The notes under the pieces are model-generated. The model searched no databases. It saw nothing but the letters and a program-made list of their open reading frames with translations, and was not told where the DNA came from. From Eunapius fragilis (taxonomy: Eukaryota; Porifera; Demospongiae; Spongillida; Spongillidae): a DNA stretch of 64,000 nucleotides. Position numbers and translations under genes: made by a program. This document shows, piece after piece, positions 54,527 through 64,000 of this stretch; the first letter of the stretch is position 1, and each line of letters opens with the position of its first letter. Location: NCBI GenBank assembly GCA_963681505.1, contig OY811972.1:6037350-6101349 (forward strand), in the 5' to 3' direction.

Positions 54527-55490
54527 GTAATCAGTAAACTTTAAACTTAACAGTGCATTAGAAATTTCAACTGCTATCTATTTCTATTTATCTGTTATCG
54601 TAAAGTAGCACAACAACCACTGCTCATTTCATCATGGAATTTCCGTAGAATCGAAGATATCTGTTTGAATACAGCAAACGTGTGATCTTTTTTGCTCATA
54701 TTCCATGTATGATTTTGCGTGTTTTTCGTGCAAACTGTAATATTTTCAAAAACATTAATGCACGCTTAAATTATTAATGCACGCTTAATTTATCTATTTG
54801 AGAAAATGAAATGATTCTTGCAGCTTTCTAAATAGTATGAATTAAAATTATGAACTATCCATCCATAAGAAGAAAAGAGGCTCGTGAGGGCTGAAACTAG
54901 GGCAATAAATAAGACGAAGGCGGTAGCAAGTACTGCTATAACACCGTTCACCTCCAGGGACGTCGCTCCACGTGCGCGGTTCTCCCAGCGAAGATTGGCC
55001 CCTGCTTCAGCTGCGGGGAGCTCGGATATTTAGGCCGATATTGTCCAAAGTCGGCCACAGCGAGGAGTTAGGTGGCAGCTGCTAATGTGTTCAGTTGTGT
55101 ACAGTGTAATTTCGTTGTGACGATTATGAATAGTTATCTGGAAAAAAAAGGGCACCGGACGAGGCTGCGATAATGCTCGAATGGTAAGGAACAAGCAGGT
55201 GTATGGTATGTTGTAATCCAGGGGCAAGACCAGATGACGAGCTACATGTAGGTTAGGCAGTGTTAGGGGGGTGCATTCAGGTAAGCAATTGTGTTGAAAG
55301 GCTTAGGTGGAGGTGGCCGCATATTGGCATGTTAGTAGCCGGGTAGATTGCCGTGTGTTGGCATGTTTCCATATAGGAATCCTGCAGTCATTTACAAAGT
55401 CACCCTAGCGGAACGGCCAAGACACCTAATGCAGGTGAATTTCTGCCAGAAGATGGAGTTGAATGTGATTCATTGGTGGCTGATGGTGAC
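54527..55490. other. No gene recognised
   Basis: Short ORFs only. 54890-55330 is somewhat GC-richer (GTCGCTCCACGTGCGCGG) but no open frame or motif could be defended. Confidence 0.35.
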
Positions 55491-55499
55491 TGAAGTCTT

Positions 55500-55945
55500 C
55501 TTGAAGGTGAACAGGACAATGACTTGTACACTTTGATATGAACTTTAATATGAACATGCAATATGGCTAACTCTTGGAATTGTGGTGACAGGACCTTTTC
55601 CACATGATTGTGCTCATAAAAACCTTTTTGTAGACTCTTTGTGATCAAATAAGGTCTTTCTGAAGTATTTTTTCAGGACTAGTGTACCTAATTTACACTG
55701 TAAAAGATTGCCTTACTATGTTTCTTATCATACAGCTTCTTCTGAGCAGAAATAACGTTTTTCTGCACTCCCTCCAGTATAGCTGTGTACTGTGACCCTG
55801 CTGAATTTCGGTTTTCTGAGAACATATGGTAACTTCAGCTTCAGCTTCATTGCATGACCCTTGATGTACACTAGCATCAAGATCAAGTGGAAGAATGGCT
55901 TTGCGACCAAACATAATCTCAGATTAAAAGGAGTAAATTTTCATG
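55500..55945 (-). pseudogene. Integrase C-terminal remnant
   Basis: On minus, across frames: TPFNLRL, MFGRKAILPLDLDAS, then KNVISAQKKLYDKKHSKAIF and GTLVLKKYFRKTLFD. This is the region after the catalytic Glu of Ty3/gypsy-type integrases (TPF.LMFGR...LP.D; ...AQ.K.K..YDRKH; VG..VL). It has several frameshifts. A different family from the element at 2253-7298, possibly the same as the fragment at 90-333. Confidence 0.6.
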
Positions 55946-56660
55946 TTTTGAAGTGTTTTAAGTACATGAGCAAGTGTCAAAATAATCATCCCATTTCTGT
56001 TTCTTTTCTTGTATGTACTTGCGGAGCATTTTTTGTACAGACTGATTTATCTCTCAACTAAGCCATTGCTCTGTAGACAGGAAGCAGTTTAGCATAGTTA
56101 TTAATTTAATTACTGAGGTGTTTCATAAGTGAAGAAAAAATTTACTGTATTAAGCAGTTTTACGTATACTTGCTGATAAACATTCTACAATTGTGCATGC
56201 CCAAAAAAACAAAGTTTACATGTCTATACAGCAATTATTAATATCTAACAAATTAAAAATAATTAACAGCAATTAATACTTCCTGACATCATATTAGATT
56301 ACTGAATTATATAACTATTATAAGCTTCATAGTGCTCATTTAATTGCAATCTATATACATAGTCATCTAATAAGTTCAAACAATTAGTAATCAACATTTG
56401 AAATCATGATTTCATTTATTTAGGAGGAGTTTCTGAGGTTTGAACCAATTTTTACAATTTCAGTCAATAAACCTTTTGCCCAGTCAAATTCTTTTTGGTT
56501 TTTTTGTAGAAGACCTCACCATCTCTCAAAGTAAGTGTTGCAGCCTTCTTCTGATGACTCTTTTTTCGTTGCTGGTACTACCCTCAGGATACCTCCCATC
56601 GAACAAGTAAAGACATGCCTTTTCGATCAGATCTTCGCATGCACCATTTCTCTAGCAGTT
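55946..56660. other. AT-rich, one exon-like segment
   Basis: Mostly AT-rich non-coding sequence. 56510-56530 lies between TTTTTTTGTAG and GTAAGT and reads KTSPSLK in phase 0, which would follow 54480-54526. Too short for confidence. Confidence 0.3.
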
Positions 56661-56663
56661 TCT

Positions 56664-56818
56664 GATGCAGTAAAGGCCGACATACACGGGGCGACTCCCT
56701 GCCGATTATCGCCTTCAACTTACGGGTGAAAGTTCAGTAGTTTTTACGCATATTCATATGAGTTGCAGGCGATTAATCGGCATGCAGGAAGTCGACCCGT
56801 GTATGTCGGCCTTTACAT
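56664..56818. repeat. Palindromic MITE
   Basis: GTAAAGGCCGACATACACGG at the left is mirrored by CCGTGTATGTCGGCCTTTAC at the right, with CTGCCGATTATCGCCT against AGGCGATTAATCGGCATGCA inside. About 150 bp. Confidence 0.9.
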
Positions 56819-57021
56819 GTGCTTTCACACTTCTAAACGCATGCGCGCTTCGAGTAGGACCGTTTGTGGCGGCGGAGGACCAAATATGTATGCTGACATA
56901 TTTTGTCCGGCTGGACCAAATTTTGTCCCGGACCGAATATTTTGTGACCGACCACAAAAGCTTCCTCACTTCGCGCGGGTTGGGCCACACACCCCTCCCG
57001 CACCCTCACCCCATTGATTAC

Positions 57022-57312
57022 TCATATCCGACACCCCATAGAATTCCTGTATCCGCCGTGTGATAATGACATTGAACCCACCTCAAAAGCACCCCAAACT
57101 GGACCTGGTGTCTCTGATGGGAAACATGTCTGCATTGCACTCGTGTCCGCAGCTGAGCCATTAATCTCCAGTGAATAATGACCGAAAAGTGGTCCGGTTA
57201 AAACTTTGCAACCGGGTCGGCGGGGACAGCCCTGCTGAGCGCTGGTAGAAGAATTGCCCACCCCCTTGCACATTTTACAGCGGCGACGGAACCGTGGCCG
57301 CGGAACCGCCAT
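57022..57312 (-). CDS. Unrecognised 96-codon ORF
   Basis: Open frame starting MAVPRPRFRRRCKMCKGVGN with later GPLFGHYSLEINGSAADTSA and GPVWGAFEVGSMSLS. GC-richer than its surroundings and with a CxxC, so possibly a first exon with a donor at GAG|GTGGGT near 57083. No domain recognised and no neighbour supports it. Confidence 0.2.
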   Translation of the reverse strand: MAVPRPRFRRRCKMCKGVGNSSTSAQQGCPRRPGCKVLTGPLFGHYSLEINGSAADTSAMQTCFPSETPGPVWGAFEVGSMSLSHGGYRNSMGCRI

Positions 57313-57377
57313 GGCTGCTCCACTTTTTATACCGGTGATTAGTTATTCATGATGTTATTAAGTATTCATAGCAGTTA

Positions 57378-57572
57378 CAGTGCCGGTTCGGTCATAGAGA
57401 AAATTCGCAGCTCGATCATAGAGAAAATAAAGCGTATACATTGGTAACTAAGAAACCATTAGTGGTCATAGCAACCGCTATGAAAACTAATAGTTGGCTT
57501 AGTACCAATGAATGCGCTTTATTTTCTCAATGTTCGAGCTTGCGAAATTTCTCTACGACCCAGCCGGTACTG
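57378..57572. repeat. Tc1/mariner-type MITE, family E copy 2
   Basis: 195 bp with ends CAGTGCCGGTTCGGTC and CCAGCCGGTACTG flanked by TA on both sides. It is homologous over its length to 36853-37053. Confidence 0.9.
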
Positions 57573-58174
57573 TATATCGCTGTGAGCAGGAGCATAGATA
57601 ATAGAGTAATTATAGTTTTCTGCCTGTTTCCTCTTGTATCTACTCTATTATCTATGGCAGAAGGCATCACTGTGAGTGATAATCATTTCAACTTATAGCT
57701 GCTATACTGTATACATGCTGCTCTCCACGTGATTTGTGTTTCTTAAGAAAGTATCTTCACGTTACTAGGTGGACCACCAATGCGGAGTGCCTTGGAAGGA
57801 TTTTGTCTAATTATAAAGTGTTGTTTAAATATGGGGAGGAATCGCTGCATACTTTAAAGAAACAGAGGTGAAATATAGAATAATAGGCGTAAAAGCATGT
57901 ATGGAATCGTTTGATTTCCTGTTTAGTTTGATGTTATAGGTCAAACTGTACAGTGACAATCTAAGTTAGACACTCGATCCAGCAGCAAATGTGCAAGTAT
58001 GCACCGTCGTATATTTTCTTTGAAGCACTACTGAGACGTGATAATTATAACCTGTGGTATTTAATTATTTCATAATGGTAGGTATCTTAAAACATTATGA
58101 CTACAACAGTACCTACACTGTATAAATACGTGTTACCTCACAATGTCAATTTCACACAATACATTTGCGATCTC
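57573..58174. other. No gene recognised
   Basis: AT-rich sequence downstream of the Frizzled-like pseudogene; includes ATAATAGAGTAAT.. / ..ACTCTATTATCTATG, a short inverted pair at 57595-57655. Confidence 0.4.
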
Positions 58175-60918
58175 TCATAAGAAGTAACCTTTGAGATGAA
58201 GCCAGTATCGTTTCAGCTGTCTAAATGGTATAACATAGAGAAAGCATACTATGGGATGAATGCCCAATAGAATGTAGGCGAGAGCAGACATGGCCGCATT
58301 ATTCAGGGATTGATAAGCTTACTTTTCACCCTCACAATCTCGAGTCAAATCATTTCCAGCTGCTTCACATGCAAAGTATTTTATAACAGCTGAGATCCAT
58401 GGATCAATTGATTTAACATTTAGCGTAAATCCTAAAAGGCACTCTGATCCAAGTAAGATGCAGTAGCTGAAGATAATCAGTAGCCTTTTCTCCGCTGAAC
58501 CAAAATGGATTTTAGTTCTGCATTTTTGACCTGCAGTAGTAGCTGTGCTTTGATGCTAATATGAAGAGTGGCTATAAGAGTACCAGTATTGTTAGTAGTG
58601 ATAAATGAAGTTACCTTGATTATTATGATGAGTACCATGACCAGTAGTGATGTACCAGTAGCCAAAATAATACTGGAAGGAAGAACAATGGTGTAGTAGG
58701 CAGCCTCTCTGCTTTTTGACACACAAAGACGAGGAGGGTAATTGCTGGTAACGAAACCCCCAGTTGAGAAACTAGCAATGACAGGAATGGTAGGCACAAA
58801 GAGTGCCAGCAGCACAACCAGCAGGTGGATCATTCTGCTTTTTTCAAATCTTTTTGCATGAAATGGAAACTTTATTTTCCAGAAGAGTGCTGTCATATGA
58901 CATAACCACCATATGGCCACTTGGAGAATAGCATAGTAGTACACAGACCCTGTAATGTGTGATGAGATAAATTGTTCAATCAGCAAAAGGAATAAGACTA
59001 ATGCTGGACAACCTACATTATAAAAATAATTAATGATAGCAGTCCTGTTAATTAGTATATGCATTCGTTTTTTTTTGCTATTTGCAATTCATTTAATGAT
59101 GATGATGAAGCAGAAACAATTCTCTCATTAGCCATAGTTTACAATTTAGTACTCAGTGACACACTGATGGCAATGTAATGTACAGCTATCATTAAAGGTG
59201 TCTGTGGAAAATCTGGGCTTTTTCCTATGTACATAAGGTTTATCTTTCTTCGATTGTTTGGTTCATTTGTCATGTCATGATTTCATAAGGGCAGTGAGTC
59301 ATGAAATTTATTAACCACCATTTACACTGATCCATCATTAATCTTGTTGACAGTTTAAAAATTAGCCAATATTATGTTACTCCTAATAAGGATAGCTAAA
59401 ATGGTCCTTTATCGTTACGTTTTGGAGATCTGAATATGCAGTTTTACATATTGAATTGAAAAAAGTATTTTGGTAATACAACTGATAAGCTTATAATTTT
59501 AGAATGGTCTGTTCATTTTCAGATGCTAACAAGGATTTTTTTCTTTGTCAATGTACTGGAAGATGCAAGCATCAAATCAATGACAACAGTTTAGCACAGG
59601 TATTAAAGGGCACTGCCTTATTTAGGAGTATGTTTTCATTAATTCACCTTGCTTACCGCAAATTGAACAAAACACAGTTGAATTTTCCACTGCTTCAATC
59701 AAATTCTTCGAACTGCAGTATAGTGTTGTCCGGTCAGTAAATGATACAAGAACATTACCATCTGGATCAATTGTATGAACAAACACCAAATAACTGCACT
59801 GCAAATTAAATATTGAAACGATTGCATTAATCAATACAAGGCTCATTACATTACATATTTTGGCTATCCTGCCCAGCTGGTCACTGGTTACCTTGCACTA
59901 GATCAGCATTTGTCGTTTAGCTAATCGTGTAGAACAATAACTACTACTCATTCTCTATTTTGCAATGTAAGCCTATGGATATACCTATTATTAGATGTGT
60001 TCCCTACTTGAAGTCTTAGGTTACTTTATTACTTTGCTTTTGCTCTTGCAGAGAAAAAAACTAAGCAAAATTTATTAACTCACTTAGAATGAATATGGTA
60101 ACATTCATGTAAACTATAAGGACTGTGGGAAATGCAAACCTGAAAACAAAATAAGGTGCTTTAAAATAGGAAACAGAAAGCATTGTGCAACATTACATTC
60201 TTTCCCGCCATATGCACGAAAACATCAGAACAAGGATTCCAAATCCAAAGCCTACAATACTTGATAGAAGAAAATAGTATCCACAGCTAATGATGTTTTA
60301 TCATCGTACTGCTTCCATTTACCACACTGTGGTAGACAGGTTCCATTACTGAGGAAGAATTGGTCGTTGCAGATTTTTTGTGTTGAATTAGCTGGTAGAA
60401 CAATCTCCCTATCAACCTCTAAGGAAGTGCATGGTCCAGAATGATTTAGTAAAAAAGCAAGCAATAAATTCTCTTGTGCAAGACTATATAATAATATTAC
60501 CTTTGCAGATACTTTCATTCGTCATGGTCGTCATGGCGAGGCTTTCACAGTTAGGAAGTATCTTCTTAATATTTGGAAAGATATTTTGTGCCTTTTGCCA
60601 CTCATCATTGCATACCACTGTGCTGATCTCTATACACTGATCTCTGCTAGGTCTGAAATTTGTTCCATTACCACCACACAGAGGGAATAGGTACAGACAC
60701 ATGAATGGCACAAGTGAGGAGATACACTCCTTTTTTGCACCCAGAATGAGGAAGCCATTCAAAATGAGCTGGGCTGTACGTTCACTGGCTTCCTGGTCAA
60801 CGTTTTCTGTGATTGCCACATTGTTGTTGGTCAGTTGGGTTCCGGGAAGGCATGCCTTGGCCTCAATTAATGCCTGCTGGCATGTTGATTTTGAGTAGTT
60901 AGCACAACCTATTGATGT
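58175..60918 (-). pseudogene. Frizzled-like receptor (CRD + 7TM)
   Basis: Minus-strand exons: 60918-60501, a cysteine-rich domain (KECISSLVPFMCLYLFPLCG, SRDQCIEISTVVCNDEW, ILPNCESL, as in Frizzled CRDs); 60418-60197, a linker (NGTCLPQCGKWKQYDDK) and TM1 (YYFLLSSIVGFGFGILVLMF); 60139-60084, TM2; 59798-59657, loop CSYLVFVHTIDPDGN to CSICG; from about 59012 down to 58175, TM3-TM7 (YYYAILQVAIWWLCHMTALF ... LNNAAMSALAYILLGIHP) and a short tail. Lesions: a 1-nt loss in an A run before TM1, a 1-nt shift before TM6 (after VKNAE, before SAEKRLLIIF) and TAA in the loop before TM7. Introns are short. The upstream signal peptide exon was not found. The two indels could be assembly errors, but the TAA argues for a pseudogene. 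Confidence 0.75.
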
Positions 60919-61894
60919 CTATTGAGAAGAGTGAATTTATGAAACGGATTTAGACATCATTAAACCATGGTTATGTTTCTAAAGAATATTTTATGTTAAT
61001 CACAGGACAAATTATACTCCTTAAATAAATGCATATATATAGATCCATAAGCACAGATCAAATACGTACATGCAATATAATCGATAAAATCATCGTGCTT
61101 GAGATAAGGAAAAGAGATCGCTACAGTTAATGAAATACATGTAATAGCAATAAAAAAGTACCGCATCGATAGATGTAGAAAAACGGAATTTTATCCCATA
61201 CGGCGCATCATATATCGGTGCTCAAAACCTGTTGATAATTGAAGAATAGATTTTTGACTCATTTGTGTATGCAGATTGCTTTTTGTCTGAACCCAAAATC
61301 CTCGTATTCTTATTTCACAAAACCGCCCATTTGTTAACAGTATATTGTAACCCCCCCCCCCCCCCCCTGAATTGTACTGTGCTCGCTCGCGACCTCCTGA
61401 GCCACTGAGTTACTCTAAACTCATTCATTCGTTACGCAGCGTGCATGAAATGAAAGCCACTTTCCAATCCTGGAATCTTTATATCCATGCATATAATGTG
61501 TCCCCCATTGCATTAAGTTAGGAAACTAGTCTGCATTCAGATTGTGCATGTCAATGAACGGCTCGCGCATCGTGGAAAGCAATGCAATAGTTGTGGCACC
61601 AAACTAGGTACAGAAGGCAGAGCCCTGAAAATAACTCTACTACATGTATATATGTCACTTTACAATTCTACAGCTGGTCAACCAGTAAAGATCATCTTCC
61701 TGTCCGGCTGGGTCATTTGTATATTCATGCAATGGAGCTACGTGCAGCCTAATGTACGTGATCATTTTCAGTGAGAGAACAACGAAAGAATGATAGCCAT
61801 CGAACGCCTTAGTTACATGCAGGAGTCATTAAAAAATGCAGCTATTTGACGTTACAGTGTAGCCAAAAACGTGTGTACTTTAACCTTCCTTAGC
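60919..61894. other. No gene recognised
   Basis: A C run of about 17 bases at 61351-61367. A plus-strand ORF at 61544-61774 lacks recognisable features. The signal-peptide exon of the Frizzled-like gene should lie here but could not be identified. Confidence 0.4.
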
Positions 61895-62020
61895 TCGACC
61901 GATAAATCGCGCGGAACATAATGGATAGGTTCACTTGCACGCCTTGTTTTACGGTTTCAAAAGGATTTAGGGCTTAGTTATATCGGCTCGATCCATCCTT
62001 AAACGACTTGTGCCGTAGCA
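61895..62020. repeat. Diverged copy of the inner 1.3-kb MITE
   Basis: AATGGATAGGTTC, TTACGG(G)T.TCAAAAGGATTT, TATCGGCTCGATCC and AAACGACTTGT follow the order of 1430-1540. One arm only is clear. Confidence 0.6.
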
Positions 62021-64000
62021 TTTAGTGTACTAGATCACTAAATACCAAACAGCAAAACGTTATTTTCTGTGCATGCACCCAGTTGTGATATTCAGAGCAA
62101 TAGACATAAAATATAGATCGCGTTTACTTTGCATCTAGGGTGACATTTGTAACCATGATTTTGAAAAATGAAAATCGATTATTTTGACTATGAAAAAACA
62201 AAAGTCTTATCCACTTTTCATGTTTGCAAATCTGTTATGTTGGTGATTATATCCTAAGTTGTCCGATTTTTAACATTGGCATGAACGATAAATCACTGTA
62301 ACAGTTCCTCAAGTCGATATATTGCCAGAACTTTTGTCGTTATTTCTTCTAGCTTATTCCGTTATAAATCATTAAAACAACACGCGTGCTATAGTTGTAA
62401 TTCATTGTTTTAACCACATGCCCCTCAGAAATTCTAAAAAGCAACAATTAAGTGGCAGAAACAAACTGTAAACCTCACGGACATACGTGGAAGAATGCCG
62501 CTTCACTTCACGACATGTAAGATTATTCAGGATGTCAAGATAGTAATCAAACGCTCTACGTACTCTTAGCACCAGCTGATTATAAGTGTTCTAGTGCTTT
62601 CCAAGGTGTCCCTATATACTTTGGTGCACGCGTTTCCAGACAATCACCAAGTGTACTGCGGTAAGGTCATGCAACTGTCATAAATTGCCACCGGGTATTT
62701 TAGTATTGATTAGACTGGGAAGCCGACGGATGGTTACCTTCAGTCCGGTTCCAGGACTAAGTGTTGATTACGTAAAATTTCTCATCGTTCCGTTTAGTTA
62801 ACCTATGTTAATATTTGAAGTCATTGTCAGGTAGGTAGGAAGGGCACGCAAAAGGAAGGGAACGATTATCAACAAATGAAACTAAGAAACTGAAAACAGA
62901 ATCGGTTATATCGACAAAAGGAATTTGGTTACTCTGTGCTAAATTAGTGCTAAATAGGTAAACGCAAATAGTCAAATACCCCCCCACCCAAAAAAATAAC
63001 CGTTACACACCAACTTACATGTATATCAGTTGGATTAATGTATAAGTGAGCATTATCATGGATTTGGGGAAATCTGGGTACAGGTATTTAGGCTTCGGCC
63101 ACGTTCATACTGTACAAATCGGTTTTAGAAGGCCTGCGCCGACTCTCCATGCTTCAACGCGTAATTTTCACGAATTGAGATACCACGGTGTCGTGCGGAA
63201 CCATGGCCGTCTGCGACCATTAAAGTTGGCCTAATATCGAAATGATAACGTCATTCACTAGCAACGAGCCTTGACAACCACAGACCTGTGAAACTTGAGG
63301 CTACATGAGTTCAGTTACTATTCTACAAGCCATATCAATAACAAATGAGTGAAATTGAACAATGCACTTTACTATACACAATTATGATTCAATATAAAAT
63401 GAAAGTAAAAAGGCATCGTGTGGCTATTGTTATTAACGATTGTATTGACCCCAGTACTAATAATTTTGTAAACAGAATTTCTTCCAAGGCGGGCAACGCA
63501 TGGATCATACCAAAATTGCAGTATTGCTATCTAAATAGCAAGAAATTACGCCTTTTGGCCGCGTCAGTTTATAAGTGCGGGAAATAGTTACTATTTTATT
63601 AGTATAGTATTGTATTAGTATTGTAGAAGTGCGTCTTGTGCTGCTACATACTAACGCTGAAATGTTTGTTTTTGAATCATCAGATGGTAGTTATATCGCT
63701 CTTCCGAGGCTATTGTTTCTACTTTACCATTCAAAAATCAAACGCCTGATCACCACCACCATTCTGCAATTACATTTTAAAAATGAAGAATAAAAATAAA
63801 AAAATAAATCCAATGGTCTGGGTACGATACTAACGGTTTTCATATATCTACGACCACGCAATTTAATAAGCATCGTAAGAGACACAACCCTCAGCCCTGT
63901 GAATTGGGCTATAAATAGGACAATAGTGCCTTTTCATTAATAAAGATAATCACAGCAGAAAACATCATTGAGCACGCAAGTGTGATGTACTGTAATGTGA
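62021..64000. other. No gene recognised
   Basis: Short ORFs only (for example 63046-63234 and 63345-63587), without motifs, splice borders or repeats that I could identify. Moderately AT-rich. Confidence 0.45.

Noticed and set aside
1..64000. tRNA, rRNA or snRNA genes
   Set aside because: No cloverleaf with A/B boxes or rRNA-like sequence was seen by eye; the tRNA-like words at 7152 and 18372 are primer binding sites.

Overview
The window is animal genomic DNA: short GT-AG introns, adhesion-type and Frizzled-like 7TM receptor genes, Ty3/gypsy, CACTA-like, Tc1, hAT and LINE-like elements, many palindromic MITEs and minisatellites. Nothing looks bacterial or organellar. Frizzled-like receptors with a cysteine-rich domain, an adhesion GPCR joined to a collagen-like stretch, and TNP2/Plavaka-like transposases suggest an early-branching metazoan, most likely a sponge. 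That placement is inferred from gene style, not proven.

Layout. 0-1.7 kb: integrase remnant and a nested foldback repeat. 1.9-8.9 kb (minus): an adhesion-GPCR gene broken by a complete Ty3/gypsy retrotransposon (2253-7298) with identical 128-bp LTRs and a 4-bp target duplication; the receptor also has frameshifts. 9-14.2 kb: diverged tandem repeats, microsatellites, a ~790-bp tandem duplication and a MITE. 14.4-17.6 kb: half of a CACTA-like element (transposase N-terminus on minus, accessory gene on plus, one terminus). 18.0-19.0 kb: LTR/gag remnant and a truncated LINE between 20-bp direct repeats. 20.6-27.1 kb: a complete CACTA-like element with CACAGCC termini, a multi-exon transposase (plus) and a divergent accessory gene (minus). 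28-29.3 kb: a pogo-like foldback element. 29.7-32.3 kb: a 23-bp minisatellite split by a 1.66-kb inverted-repeat element.

32.4-49.0 kb (plus) holds the most interesting gene: a chain of phase-compatible exons (acidic start, RGR-rich basic exon, coiled coil) that joins to a 1.6-kb terminal exon coding for a Crinkler/RHS-type P-loop NTPase fused to a PD-(D/E)xK-like nuclease. Its last intron (about 8.5 kb) contains a 7.2-kb nest of transposons: a long inverted repeat, palindromic MITEs, a charged-repeat gene fragment, a 61-bp satellite and a Tc1 transposase gene with three apparent short introns.

49-57.6 kb: a hAT/DUF4371 pseudogene (minus), a foldback element, repeat copies, two isolated exon-like segments, an integrase remnant and more MITEs. 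58.2-60.9 kb (minus): a Frizzled-like receptor with CRD and 7TM, carrying at least two frameshifts and a stop. 61-64 kb: no gene seen. There is no operon-like cooperation; the only functional grouping is within each transposon, and the only host gene that reads open in its main exon is the NTPase-nuclease.
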